A stretch of 64,000 nucleotides of DNA from Sphingomonas colocasiae (GCF_019880585.1 NZ_JAINVV010000013.1:124001-188000); one strand, 5' to 3'. Shown: positions 41,878 to 51,630, numbered from the stretch's first letter. The notes: generated by a model not told the origin, from the letters alone. Made by a program: numbers and translations.

Positions 41878-43625
41878 TGGCCGGCATCTTCCTTGTCCGC
41901 GCGGATGGCAGCCCATTCGCCGAAGCCGCGCTGGCCGAGGCGCGCGCGCAGTTCGCGCTGCACGGTTTCGCGGGCGGCGGCGAAGCGGCGTTGCCGGGCT
42001 GGCACCTCCTGCACCGCCCCTATGTTCATGGCGGCCCCGAAACCGTCCTCGCGCGCGGCGACGATCTGGCCGCCGTGGCGGGCACATTCGTCTTCGACGG
42101 GCTGATGGGCCGGGCCGCGCTGGAAGCGCTGCTCGATCACGCGACGCCACCCGCGCTAGACTGGTCGCGGATCGGCGGCCAGTTCGCGCTGCTGTTGCGC
42201 AAGAACGGGCGAACCTTCCTGTTCTCCGACTATTTCGCGGCGTTCCAGCTGTTCCACGACGGCGAACACCGGGTCTTCTCCACCTCGTTCCTCGCCGCCG
42301 CCAAGGCGCTGCCGCGCCTCTCCTTCGATCCCCAGGGCGTTTACGAATTCGCGTTCAACGTCGTCCCGATCGGCGACGACACGATCCTTGCCGATCTCAA
42401 GACGCTGTCACCGCGCCGGATGGTCGAGCTGACGCCCGACGGCGTCATGCTGCACACGATCGACAAGCCCTTGCCCGGCGCCGCATCGCGCACGAGCGTG
42501 GCGGAACGGCTGCCGCGCCATGTCGAGCGGCTCCAGTCGATCGTCGGCGCGCATGTCCGCGCATTCGGCGACAGGGTGAATTGCCCGCTTTCGGGCGGAC
42601 TCGATTCGCGGCTGCTGCTCGCCTCGCTGCGCGCGGCAGGTTCGAAACCCTATATCTACGTCTATGGTGATCCCGGTGACGCCGATGTCGATATCGCGCT
42701 GGCGATCGGCGAGGCGGAGGGGTTCGCGGTCGATTATGTCGACAAGGGCCGCCCGGCACCCGATCCCGACGCGTTTCCCGCGCTCGTCGAGGCCAATTTC
42801 CACGATCTCGACGCACTGCCCACCTATGGCAATATCTTCGACGAGGGCGGCTATGGCGATGCCCGCCAGGCGCGTCATGCCGGCGGCCGGCTGGCGGCGT
42901 CGGGCGGCTGTGGCGAGATTTTCCGCGATTTCTTCTTCCTCGCCGATCGCCCGACCAGCCCGATCGCGGTGGCCCGCACCTTCTTCGCCCGCTTCGCGCC
43001 CGGCGACGCGACGGCGGCTTTCGATCCCGACGCCTTCCTGGCGCGGATCGGCGACAAGATCGCCGAGGCGATCGACGCGCCGTCACGCGACCGCAAGGTG
43101 CCGCGCGCGCTGATCGAGCAGGTCTATCCGCGTGTCCGCTGCCGCGCGCTGTTCGGCCGGGAGATCGGCGTGGAAGCACGGCTCGGCGCCTATCTGATGC
43201 CGTTTCTCGACCATCAGCTCGTGGCGGAGGCGATGACGCTGCCGATGCGGCTGAAACATGCCGGCCGCTTCGAGGCGATGCTGCTCAATGCGATCGATCC
43301 CGCGCTCGCGCGGCACATGAGCGCCTATGGCCATGATTTCGCCGGGCCGCCCAATCGCCGGCATCTTTTCGAGGAATGGTCTTCGCGCATCCGGCCGAGC
43401 TGGCTGCGCGCGCGGACCTATGCGATCCGCCGCAAGCTCGGCCCGATGGGCGACGAGCATGGCGGGCTGCTGGAGCCCGACTATATGCGCCGCGTGATCG
43501 ACCTCGATTTCCCGGCGATGCGGCGCTTCTTCAATATCGACGCGATCACCGACAGCGGCATGTGGCGCCGGATCGCGTGCCTGGAATATCTGGCCGCGCA
43601 TCTCGGATCGCGGATGGCGGGATGA
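41877..43625 (+). CDS. Asparagine-synthetase-like protein lacking the glutaminase cysteine
   Basis: 582 aa. The N-terminal Ntn-type glutaminase-like domain begins MAGIF, so the catalytic Cys2 of class II amidotransferases is Ala; glutamine hydrolysis should not occur. The synthetase domain keeps the ATP PP-loop CPLSGGLDSR (236-245). It may form an amide with free ammonia or another amine, as in sugar-amide or peptide-like modifications, or be a ligase using a different nucleophile. Its ATG overlaps the ligase TGA (TGATG), placing it in the glycan operon, so amidation of a sugar acid is the favoured guess. A palindromic terminator follows. Confidence 0.83.
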   Translation: MAGIFLVRADGSPFAEAALAEARAQFALHGFAGGGEAALPGWHLLHRPYVHGGPETVLARGDDLAAVAGTFVFDGLMGRAALEALLDHATPPALDWSRIGGQFALLLRKNGRTFLFSDYFAAFQLFHDGEHRVFSTSFLAAAKALPRLSFDPQGVYEFAFNVVPIGDDTILADLKTLSPRRMVELTPDGVMLHTIDKPLPGAASRTSVAERLPRHVERLQSIVGAHVRAFGDRVNCPLSGGLDSRLLLASLRAAGSKPYIYVYGDPGDADVDIALAIGEAEGFAVDYVDKGRPAPDPDAFPALVEANFHDLDALPTYGNIFDEGGYGDARQARHAGGRLAASGGCGEIFRDFFFLADRPTSPIAVARTFFARFAPGDATAAFDPDAFLARIGDKIAEAIDAPSRDRKVPRALIEQVYPRVRCRALFGREIGVEARLGAYLMPFLDHQLVAEAMTLPMRLKHAGRFEAMLLNAIDPALARHMSAYGHDFAGPPNRRHLFEEWSSRIRPSWLRARTYAIRRKLGPMGDEHGGLLEPDYMRRVIDLDFPAMRRFFNIDAITDSGMWRRIACLEYLAAHLGSRMAG

Positions 43626-43634
43626 CGCCGCCCA

Positions 43635-43658
43635 TGCCCCCTCCGATCGGAGGGGGCA
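43635..43658. terminator. Palindromic terminator between convergent genes
   Basis: A perfect 24-bp palindrome (TGCCCCCTCCGA and its complement) begins nine bases after the asparagine-synthetase-like gene and ends seven before the convergent beta-helix gene. No long U-tract, but symmetric and GC-rich. Confidence 0.6.
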
Positions 43659-43665
43659 GGCCGGC

Positions 43666-44598
43666 TCAGCGCGACGCCTGCGCCGCCACCTGTTCGCCCA
43701 GCGTATTGCCGCGCACCATGACCGTGTCGTTGGTCCAGTTGCCGACCAGGGTGGTGCGGTTCTTGAAGCCCGGCGCCACCGTCGCGGTATTGCCTTCGAC
43801 GACAAGGCCGGTCGACGAACGTTCGCGCCCTTCCGGCGCCACCGTGATGATCGTCGAGTAATTGTCCTTGTTCGGCCCCACCACGAAGGTGTTGCCGGCT
43901 ATGCGACCGGTCGCGCCGTTGGACAGGTCGATCGAATAGTTGGTGTGCTGGCCCAGGCTGTCGTCGAAGCTGCTGTCCAGGATCTTGACGCGCGGCGCGC
44001 GGCTCTTGACGTAATGCCCGCCGGTGCCGCGATCGAAGCGCGAATTCTCGATGCTCAGCGATCCGTAATCGCCGATATAGACGCCGTGCGCGCCATTGCC
44101 CGTCGGATCCTTGCCGAGACCCGAAAAGGTGGAATGGACGATGCGGATCGCACTCGACGGATCGGAGGCGGAGAGAATTCCGCACTGGCTGTCGAGGAAC
44201 ATGGCGTTCACGACGTCGAGATTGCCCTTCTCGATACGAATGCCGGCGCCGTTGCCGTCGGGCACGTTGTTATGCCGGAAGACGATGCCTTCGACGCGCG
44301 ACCGCGCGCCGCGCAGCACCAAGGTCGCCTTGCCTTCGCAGATCGCGCTTTCGAAGATCGCCTTGCCGGGCTCGGTAGAGACGAACGACACGCTGCCGCC
44401 TTCCTGAACGGCGCAATCGCGATAGCGGCCCGGCGCGATGCGGATCGTGCCCGTGCCGTCGCCGATCGCGGAAACCGCATCCTGAAGCGTCGCGAAGGAC
44501 TGGCCGGTTTCGGCGACGGTGAAGGGCGCATCGCCCGATTGCGACGCGGCGGGCGCGGCAAGGGCGAACGAGAGGACGAGCAGCGCGGGCAGGCGCAT
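43666..44598 (-). CDS. Exported right-handed beta-helix protein
   Basis: The ATG at 44598 after GGAGA gives 310 aa with a signal peptide ending in PAASQ (about residue 20). From about 35 to 300 it shows short repeated beta-rungs with Asn and Gly turns (for instance IENSRFDRG, ILDSSFDDS, VVEGNTATV), as in pectate-lyase-like folds. Such proteins bind or cleave polysaccharide. Location beside a glycan-assembly locus suggests a polymer-processing role such as a lyase or epimerase. No catalytic residues can be assigned. Confidence 0.75.
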   Translation of the reverse strand: MRLPALLVLSFALAAPAASQSGDAPFTVAETGQSFATLQDAVSAIGDGTGTIRIAPGRYRDCAVQEGGSVSFVSTEPGKAIFESAICEGKATLVLRGARSRVEGIVFRHNNVPDGNGAGIRIEKGNLDVVNAMFLDSQCGILSASDPSSAIRIVHSTFSGLGKDPTGNGAHGVYIGDYGSLSIENSRFDRGTGGHYVKSRAPRVKILDSSFDDSLGQHTNYSIDLSNGATGRIAGNTFVVGPNKDNYSTIITVAPEGRERSSTGLVVEGNTATVAPGFKNRTTLVGNWTNDTVMVRGNTLGEQVAAQASR

Positions 44599-44729
44599 CG
44601 AGGGTCTCCACAGATCGGCATGGCGCGGAATCGCCACAATCGCGCCCCTCATAGAACGGATGAGTCACCAATTGGTTAGGATAGGCAGTTCGTTAACCTA
44701 AACAAATTTCTGTTCCCGCCCGCCCCGTC

Positions 44730-44749
44730 ATTCCGGCGAAAGCCGGAAT
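44730..44749. repeat. Short REP-like hairpin
   Basis: ATTCCGGC-GAAA-GCCGGAAT is a perfect 8-bp stem with a GAAA tetraloop. The same GCGAAAGCCGGAAT core recurs at the right end of the element at 45129. Confidence 0.6.
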
Positions 44750-44793
44750 CTGGCGCCTGACGGCACGCGGGATTGCCCTACGTCGACTACGTC

Positions 44794-45129
44794 TCCGGCT
44801 TTCGCGCATTGCTGTCGGGAATTTTTGGGGAGCGAACGATTGAGCGGAAAAGGTCCGATGCGCTCGGCATCAGGATAGCGCACCAGCCCCCCAAACGTTC
44901 GGGCTGAGCCTGTCGAAGCCCTGCCTTTTCCTGGGTTCGAGATAGAAGGACAGGGCTTCGACAGGCTCAGCCCGAACGGATCTGGTGGGCACAGCGATTT
45001 GAACCCGGCCTGGTGTGGAGCCACACCAAGACATGTCTCGACATTGAGCCTCTCCGCCATTTCCCCGCAACCCCGGTCCTCCGCATGCCCCTCGCCGGAT
45101 AATCCCGGACAGCAATGGCGAAAGCCGGA
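44794..45129. mobile_element. MITE-like element with imperfect terminal inverted repeats
   Basis: The left end 44794-44823 and the reverse complement of 45101-45129 match over about 29 bases with roughly two single-base gaps and one or two differences (core TCCGGCTTTCGC..CATTGCTGTC). The 336-bp interior has no transposase or convincing gene. It holds a 28-bp inverted repeat (44896-44978) and a tRNA-like relic (44983-45068). Target-site duplication could not be recognised. It accounts for most of the 551-bp gene-free stretch between 44599 and 45149; the remainder (44599-44729 and 45130-45149) shows nothing but upstream sequence and one REP-like hairpin. Confidence 0.5.
44896..44978. repeat. 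28-bp perfect inverted repeat (dispersed sphingomonad-type hairpin)
   Basis: Arms 44896-44923 and 44951-44978 are exact reverse complements with a 27-nt loop; the core is GGGCTGAGCCTGTCGAAGCC. This sequence is familiar as a dispersed intergenic repeat in sphingomonad genomes. Confidence 0.75.
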
Positions 45130-45149
45130 ATGAGGGTATCGACCTTGTC

Positions 45150-45689
45150 CTAGCGCGCCTCGATCGCCTCGATCAGCGCTTCGGTGAAGGCCGGGATGTC
45201 ATCGGGCTTGCGGCTGGTGATCAGGAAGCCGTCGGTCGCGACGTCCTCGTCAACCACCTTGCCGCCGGCATTGCTGAGGTCGGTCCGGATCGACGGCCAG
45301 CCCGTCACCGTCCGCTCGCGGATCACGTCCGCCTCCACCAGCAGCCATGGGCCGTGGCAGATCGCCGCCACCGGCTTTTCGGCATGAGCGAAGTCGCGGA
45401 TCACTTCGATCGCCTTGCGTTCCATGCGCAGCCGGTCCGGATTGGCGACGCCACCGGGCAGCAGCAGCGCGTCATAGGCATTGGGATCGACCTGATCGAG
45501 CGCCATGTCGGGCGTTATGCGGTCGCCGGCCTTGTCGTGCTTCACGCCCCGGATCGGCGCGGAACCCGGTGAAGCGAGATGCACGGTCGCGCCCGCTTCG
45601 ATCAAGGTCTGGCGTGGATCGAACAATTCCGAATTTTCGAATCCGTCGGTCGCGAGGATCAGGATTCGCGCGTCGGAAATGCTGGGCAT
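45150..45689 (-). CDS. DJ-1/PfpI-family protein (type 1 glutamine amidotransferase-like)
   Basis: The ATG at 45689 after GGGAAGA gives 179 aa, standard PfpI length. The nucleophile elbow is AAICHGPWLL with its cysteine near residue 111 and adjacent His; the upstream Glu of the triad is likely in DGFENSELFDP (about residue 15-25). Members act as stress-related proteases, glyoxalases or deglycases. It is divergent from the topoisomerase IB gene with a 115-bp shared upstream region. The detailed activity is not predictable. Confidence 0.88.
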   Translation of the reverse strand: MPSISDARILILATDGFENSELFDPRQTLIEAGATVHLASPGSAPIRGVKHDKAGDRITPDMALDQVDPNAYDALLLPGGVANPDRLRMERKAIEVIRDFAHAEKPVAAICHGPWLLVEADVIRERTVTGWPSIRTDLSNAGGKVVDEDVATDGFLITSRKPDDIPAFTEALIEAIEAR

Positions 45690-45804
45690 GGATATCTTCC
45701 CGTTGTGGATGGATCGGGGCCATGAACCCGTGGCGACGCGACTCCGTTCCGGAACGATCGGGCGGACCGTGGGTTGAAAAAGGCGAAACCATCCCGGAGC
45801 GCGC

Positions 45805-46806
45805 GTGCCCAAGCTTTGTTATGTCGACGATGCCCTGCCCGGCATCACCCGCAGGAAGATCGGCCGGGCCTGGGGCTATTTCGACCCGGAGGGCAAGCGG
45901 ATCACCGATCGCGACGAGATCGATCGCCTGAACGCGGTGGCGCTGCCGCCGGCTTATGCCGATGCCTGGTTCTGCCCGTCGCCGCACGGCCATATCCAGG
46001 CGACCGCCTATGACGACAAGGGCCGCAAACAATATCGCTACCACCCCGATTTCCGCGCCCGCCGCGAACATGAGAAATATGATCGCTGCGCCGATTTCGG
46101 CCGCGTGCTGCCACTGATCCGCGCGCGCGTCGAAAGCGATCTGCGCCGAACCGCGATCAGCAGGGAACGCGCGGTCGCCGCGGTCGTCCGCCTGCTCGAC
46201 CTTGGCCATCTGCGCGTCGGCAACGAAGCCTATGCGAGATCGAACAGGAGCTTCGGCGCGACCACGCTGCGCAACCGCCATGCCAGCGTGAAGGGCGCGA
46301 CGCTGCGGCTGAGCTATCGCGCGAAATCGGGCAAGGACGTGACGATGCGCATCACCGACGGTTCGTTGGCGCGCTTCGTGCGCCGATGCCAGGATCTGCC
46401 GGGGCAGCATCTGTTCCAGTATCTCGATGCCGACGGCGCCGCACACGCCGTCACCTCCACCGACGTCAACGACTATCTGCGCGACGCGTCGGGCGAGGAT
46501 TTCACCGCGAAGAATTTCCGCACCTGGGGCGCCAGCGTGCTCGCCTTCGCAACGCTTCACGCCAGCGGCGGCCGCTTGCCGTTGAAGGCGCTGCTCGAAC
46601 CCGTCTGCGCCGCGCTGGGCAATACGCCCGCGATCGCGCGCAAATCCTATGTCCACCCCGCGCTCACCGAACTGGCCGCCAGCAAGGATGGCAATCCCCT
46701 GCCCTTGCATCTGCCGCGCGCCACCCGGTATCTGAGCCGCGCCGAACGCGGGCTGATCGATTATCTCGACAGCCTGTCGGCAGCCCCGGCCAAGCGCGCC
46801 GCCTGA
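45805..46806 (+). CDS. DNA topoisomerase IB (bacterial, poxvirus-type)
   Basis: 333 aa from a GTG at 45805. The catalytic tyrosine is Tyr282 in ARKSYVHP. The remaining pentad residues are expected in RVGNEAYA (Arg137 region), the KGATLRL lysine region and FRTWGAS (Arg239 region), giving the tyrosine-recombinase-like core. It relaxes supercoils through a 3'-phosphotyrosyl link. It lies 13 bp before the MscS gene, so the two may share a transcript; both are frequent in environmental alphaproteobacteria near stress genes. Confidence 0.9.
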   Translation: MPKLCYVDDALPGITRRKIGRAWGYFDPEGKRITDRDEIDRLNAVALPPAYADAWFCPSPHGHIQATAYDDKGRKQYRYHPDFRARREHEKYDRCADFGRVLPLIRARVESDLRRTAISRERAVAAVVRLLDLGHLRVGNEAYARSNRSFGATTLRNRHASVKGATLRLSYRAKSGKDVTMRITDGSLARFVRRCQDLPGQHLFQYLDADGAAHAVTSTDVNDYLRDASGEDFTAKNFRTWGASVLAFATLHASGGRLPLKALLEPVCAALGNTPAIARKSYVHPALTELAASKDGNPLPLHLPRATRYLSRAERGLIDYLDSLSAAPAKRAA

Positions 46807-46819
46807 AGAGGAGACCCCG

Positions 46820-48028
46820 ATGGCCGCCACCAACAAGAGCGCGCCCGCGACTCTGCCCGATGTCGATGTCGAGAAATCGATCGCCCAATTATGGCGGGAC
46901 AGCTTGGGCTGGCTCGACAATCACAGCCTGCAGATCCTGATCGCGGCGGCGATCGCAACCGGTGTCTTCTTCCTGCTGGTCGGCTTGCGCCGGCTGGGCA
47001 TGAAATTGTGCGACAAGGAGGATCATACCGGCTGGTTGAGCGTGATCGGCCGGGCGATCTCGCGGACCGGCACATTCTTCATGATCATGGTCTCCGCCCG
47101 GCTGGTCTCCGGCTATGCGCAGACGCCCGACATGGTCGCGCGGACGATCACTTTCCTCTTCACCGTCTCCGCCGTGTTCCAGGCGGCGATCTGGGCGCGC
47201 GAGATCGTGCTGGGTGTGATCGAGCATCGCGCGGGCACCGACGCGCACCGCGCGGAAGCCCTGGGCAGCGCGATGGGCATCATCCGCCTGCTGGTGACAG
47301 TGGTCTTGTTCGCAGTCGCGATCATCGTCGTGCTCGACAATCTGGGCGTCAACGTCACCGGCCTCGTCGCCGGCCTCGGTATCGGCGGCATCGCCATCGG
47401 CCTGGCCGCGCAGGGCATCTTCTCAGACCTGTTCGCCGCGCTTTCGATCCTGTTCGACAAGCCCTTCCGGCGCGGCGACGCGATCAAATGGGACACCACC
47501 TCCGGCACCGTCGAGCAGATCGGCCTCAAGACGACGCGCGTGCGCGCGATCTCGGGCGAGGAGGTCGTGATCTCCAACGCCAATCTGCTCAACAAGGAAC
47601 TGCACAACATGGCGCGGCTGCACCGCCGCCGCCATGTGCTGACGATCGGTGTCACCTACCAGACGCCGCCCGCGGTGTGCGCGGAGATCCCGGCGATGAT
47701 CAGGGCGATCGTCGAGGCGCATCCCAAATGCCAGATGATCCGCTGCGGCATGACCGGCTTCGGCGCGTCGAGCCTCGACTATGAGGCGCAGTTCGACGTG
47801 CTGTCCGAAAATTATGACGAGGTGTTCGAGGCGCGCAGCAAGGTGTGCATCGACATATTGCAGCGCTTCAACGCCGAAGGCATCGAATTCGCCTATCCGA
47901 CGCAGACCAGCTTCACCGCCGCGCCGGACGGCACGCTGGTCATGCCCTATCCCAGCGAGACCAAGCTGGTCACGCCCGATCCGGAACCGGCGACGGCGCG
48001 CAAGCCGCGTCAGGCAAAGGATGGCTGA
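46820..48028 (+). CDS. MscS-family mechanosensitive ion channel
   Basis: 402 aa from ATG at 46820 after AGGAGA. About five membrane helices precede the pore helix. The glycine/alanine-rich TM3-type pore (NVTGLVAGLGIGGIAIGLAAQ, about 177-197) leads into the beta domain (ILFDKPFRRGD) and the cytosolic vestibule. It releases solutes under osmotic downshock. It belongs to the longer, several-helix MscS subgroup. The gene follows topoisomerase IB closely and ends at a hairpin shared with the convergent DUF2167 gene. Confidence 0.92.
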   Translation: MAATNKSAPATLPDVDVEKSIAQLWRDSLGWLDNHSLQILIAAAIATGVFFLLVGLRRLGMKLCDKEDHTGWLSVIGRAISRTGTFFMIMVSARLVSGYAQTPDMVARTITFLFTVSAVFQAAIWAREIVLGVIEHRAGTDAHRAEALGSAMGIIRLLVTVVLFAVAIIVVLDNLGVNVTGLVAGLGIGGIAIGLAAQGIFSDLFAALSILFDKPFRRGDAIKWDTTSGTVEQIGLKTTRVRAISGEEVVISNANLLNKELHNMARLHRRRHVLTIGVTYQTPPAVCAEIPAMIRAIVEAHPKCQMIRCGMTGFGASSLDYEAQFDVLSENYDEVFEARSKVCIDILQRFNAEGIEFAYPTQTSFTAAPDGTLVMPYPSETKLVTPDPEPATARKPRQAKDG

Positions 48029-48036
48029 ACCGCGGA

Positions 48037-48057
48037 CGCCCGGGCAAGACCCGGGCG
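48037..48057. terminator. Bidirectional hairpin between mscS-type and DUF2167 genes
   Basis: CGCCCGGG and CCCGGGCG form an 8-bp stem with loop CAAGA between two convergent genes. There is no U-tract on the plus strand. Confidence 0.55.
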
Positions 48058-48063
48058 CCGTGA

Positions 48064-48996
48064 TCAGATCTCCGCTTCGTCGCCGTTCCGGCGCCTGCGA
48101 AACCAGCTCACAAGGCCGCCGATGGCCGCGACGATCAGGACGATGAACTTCTTGCCGAACGCGAGCAACAGGCCGAGCAGGCCCAGCTTCTTCGCCGCCG
48201 CCACGCCGACGCCCGCCGCGACCAGGCCGGCCAGCCCATATTCGGCCTTCTCGTCGACGGATTCGTCGAAATCGGCGTAGCGCGCGCCGCTTTCAAAGGT
48301 CGCGGCCTTGCCGAACGAAGCCGCGGCGGTGCGGACCTGCGCGAGTTGCAGCATGCCCGCAACCATGTTGAGGCTGAGCACGCCGCGCCGCCCGAGCAGG
48401 CGGACATCGTAGTTGAGCATATTGTCGGTCTCACCGTCGAACTTGATCTCGCGCGCCCAGATCAGCGCATGCTGCGCGCCGTCATAGGAGGGCGGCTGCG
48501 CCCAGCCGACAAGATGCTGCCCGCCGAAGCCCGCCTTGCGCCGCTCCTCGTTCAATGCTTCCTCATTCTCGCGCGATTGCGTCAGTACGGCATCGTAATC
48601 GGCGGTCTGGGCATCGCTGTCGGAAACATAACCGGTCTTCTCGAAGGTGACGACCGCGCCCCACGGGGCATCGACGAAGGTCTTGCCGGCGGGAAACACC
48701 ATGCCGAGCACATCGGTCACCGACGATGGCGGATTCCCCCAGCCTTCGGTCAGCACCCGCTTGGCCTCGTCCGCCGGCAGGAAATAATAGTCCTTGCCCA
48801 GCGCCAGCGCGGCCTGCGCCTGCGGGATGCGGATCTGCCCGTCCACGGGATGCAGCGATTCCAGCAACGCCTTGAACCGCGCGCCCGCCGCGTTCGCGGC
48901 CGCGCCCTCGGTTGGCGCCGGCGGTGCGGCGAACAATGCCGGTGCGGCCGCGACCAGCCCGAACGCGACGAAAGACTTCAGCATGACGTGGCGCAT
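48064..48996 (-). CDS. DUF2167 membrane-anchored exported protein
   Basis: The ATG at 48996, five bases after GGGGG, gives 310 aa. A signal peptide (about 1-24, ending ALFAAP) is followed by the DUF2167 domain (about 45-270), seen in GWGNPPSSVTDVLGMVFP, TFEKTGYVSD, YDVRLLGRRGVLSLN. The C terminus has a membrane helix (about 282-300) and a basic tail. The family is common in Gram-negatives and its role is unknown. It is divergent from the MaoC gene. Confidence 0.85.
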   Translation of the reverse strand: MRHVMLKSFVAFGLVAAAPALFAAPPAPTEGAAANAAGARFKALLESLHPVDGQIRIPQAQAALALGKDYYFLPADEAKRVLTEGWGNPPSSVTDVLGMVFPAGKTFVDAPWGAVVTFEKTGYVSDSDAQTADYDAVLTQSRENEEALNEERRKAGFGGQHLVGWAQPPSYDGAQHALIWAREIKFDGETDNMLNYDVRLLGRRGVLSLNMVAGMLQLAQVRTAAASFGKAATFESGARYADFDESVDEKAEYGLAGLVAAGVGVAAAKKLGLLGLLLAFGKKFIVLIVAAIGGLVSWFRRRRNGDEAEI

Positions 48997-49085
48997 GACA
49001 TCCCCCAGATCCTCTGCACCACGGGACCATGGCAGAAACGACGCCTCCCGCAAGACACAAGCATATCCGAAACCGATCGAATGCC

Positions 49086-49247
49086 ATGCCCGACTCGTCC
49101 GCCCCCGCGCCGCAGGCAGCGGACGTTGCGGAATCCGACGCTTTTGACTCATCGGCATGGCCCACCCTATTTTCCCGGCCGCACGAACGCGCCGCACGGA
49201 TTTCGGCGCGCTTCGGCGATCGGGAGCGGATGAAAGGAAACGCGTGA
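49086..49247 (+). CDS. Possible small leader-like ORF before the MaoC gene
   Basis: ATG at 49086 opens a 53-codon frame whose TGA overlaps the GTG of the MaoC gene (GTGA, 49244-49247). The composition is protein-like (Ala/Ser/Asp-rich start, Arg-rich end) and the junction is typical of coupled genes, but no ribosome-binding site or homologue is recognised. It may be spurious. Confidence 0.3.
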   Translation: MPDSSAPAPQAADVAESDAFDSSAWPTLFSRPHERAARISARFGDRERMKGNA

Positions 49248-49702
49248 ACACCGTCACACCGCAGCAGCTGCAAGCCAGGATCGGCGAGGAAATCGGGATA
49301 TCCGAATGGGTCGAGGTGACCCAGGCGATGATCGACACATTCGCCGATGCGACCGGCGATCATCAGTTCATCCATGTCGATCCCGAAAAGGCGAAGCTGA
49401 CGCCCTTCGGCGGCACGATCGCCCATGGTTTCCTGACGCTCTCGCTGATGCCGTTGCTGATGGCGAAGGCGGACAGCCCCAAGATCGCCGACGTCAAGAT
49501 GGGCGTGAACTATGGCGGCAACAAGACGCGGTTCCTGGCGCCTGTCCGTTCCGGCAAGCGCGTGCGCGGCCGTTTCAAGCTGCTGGAACTCGACGAGAAG
49601 CGCCCGGGCCAGTGGCAGCAGGTGATCGAGTTCACCGTCGAGATCGAGGGCGAGGACAAGCCTGCGCTCATCGCCGAATGGATCAGCCAGTTTTTCGTGT
49701 GA
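49244..49702 (+). CDS. MaoC-family (R)-enoyl-CoA hydratase-like dehydratase
   Basis: The GTG at 49244, after AAAGGA, gives 152 aa, single hot-dog domain length. The hydratase signature is intact: FADATGDHQFIHVDPEKA (Asp and His of the catalytic pair at about residues 36 and 41) followed by FGGTIAHGFLTLSL. It hydrates enoyl-CoA in the R direction, feeding beta-oxidation intermediates into polyhydroxyalkanoate or other routes. A thiolase gene follows 90 bp downstream, and the PHA depolymerase is 3 kb away, so a lipid/PHA link is plausible. Confidence 0.88.
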   Translation: MNTVTPQQLQARIGEEIGISEWVEVTQAMIDTFADATGDHQFIHVDPEKAKLTPFGGTIAHGFLTLSLMPLLMAKADSPKIADVKMGVNYGGNKTRFLAPVRSGKRVRGRFKLLELDEKRPGQWQQVIEFTVEIEGEDKPALIAEWISQFFV

Positions 49703-49792
49703 CCTGTCGCGGGACGGCAATCGCCGCCCCATATCATGTTTCGTGCAACCCCGCCCCCTTCCGCTTGGCGAAGGGGGATCAAGGAGAGTCCC

Positions 49793-50971
<1,179 letters not shown>

Positions 50972-51045
50972 AACAGGTTCGGATCGGCGGCGTCCTTGCA
51001 CGAGAAGCGACAGCAGGGACGCCGCCGATCCATGTCCGGACCAGC

Positions 51046-51525
51046 CTATCCGCCCGACCGGCAAACGGGTTCGCCCGGCGCCTCGTCCCCCAGCACGTAG
51101 CGGGGCCCCGCTCCGCGTGCCGCCGCGCGATCCTCCGGATTGTAAAGCGCGCAACTGGCGAGCGACAGGCAGCCGCAGCCGATGCAATCGTCCAGCCGGT
51201 CGCGCGTGCGGGCGAGTTGCGCGATGCGGGCATCGAGCAACACCCGCATCGCCTTGCTGATCCGCTTCCAGTCCGCCGCATTGGGCGTGCGCCCGTCGGG
51301 CAGCTTCGCGAGTTCGATCCCGATCGCTTCGATGCTCAGGCCGAGTTGCTGCGCGATCAGGATGAAGGAGAGCCGGCGGATATCCGATCGCAGGAAACGC
51401 CGCTGACCGCCGGCATTGCGATAGGGATGGAGCAATCCCTTCGCTTCGTAAAAGCGGATCGCCGAAACGGCGACGCCGGTGCGCGCCGCCAGATCGCCGA
51501 TCGAAATCACATCGCTCGCGCGCAT
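51046..51525 (-). CDS. soxR: SoxR redox-sensing MerR-family activator
   Basis: The ATG at 51525 gives 159 aa. The MerR winged HTH is at about 8-75 and a dimerisation helix follows. The [2Fe-2S] cluster cysteines Cys114, Cys117, Cys119 and Cys125 are in the diagnostic C-X2-C-X-C-X5-C pattern. Oxidation by redox-cycling agents turns SoxR into an activator. No soxS gene is present, as in most non-enteric bacteria, where SoxR acts directly. A SoxR-like box lies 26 bp upstream in the space shared with the divergent VOC gene. Confidence 0.95.
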   Translation of the reverse strand: MRASDVISIGDLAARTGVAVSAIRFYEAKGLLHPYRNAGGQRRFLRSDIRRLSFILIAQQLGLSIEAIGIELAKLPDGRTPNAADWKRISKAMRVLLDARIAQLARTRDRLDDCIGCGCLSLASCALYNPEDRAAARGAGPRYVLGDEAPGEPVCRSGG

Positions 51526-51550
51526 GGCGTTTCCCTGCACAAAAAGCTTG

Positions 51551-51570
51551 ACCTGAACTTAGGTTTAGGT
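51551..51570. promoter_or_regulatory. SoxR-like operator
   Basis: ACCTGAACTTAGGTTTAGGT agrees with its own reverse complement at 16 of 20 positions and overlaps a TTGACC -35-like element, as SoxR boxes do. It lies between soxR and the divergent VOC gene at 51631. Confidence 0.6.
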
Positions 51571-51630
51571 TGCATCGAGATGGCGTCAACCCCGATCGGC
51601 CGAGGACTCGGCCGGATACAGGAGCGAAAA

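Noticed and set aside
41877-43625. Lasso-peptide cyclase (asparagine-synthetase-like lasso C protein)
   Set aside because: No lasso precursor or leader peptidase gene is adjacent; the operon partners are exosortase-A-associated glycan genes, so a glycan role fits better.
44983-45068. tRNA-like segment on the minus strand (GGCGGAGAGGCT D-arm-like start, GGTTCAAATC, terminal CCA)
   Set aside because: The acceptor ends do not pair (GCGGGGA against TGTGCCC), the T-stem has mismatches and no proper anticodon arm can be drawn. At most a decayed tRNA relic inside the MITE-like element.
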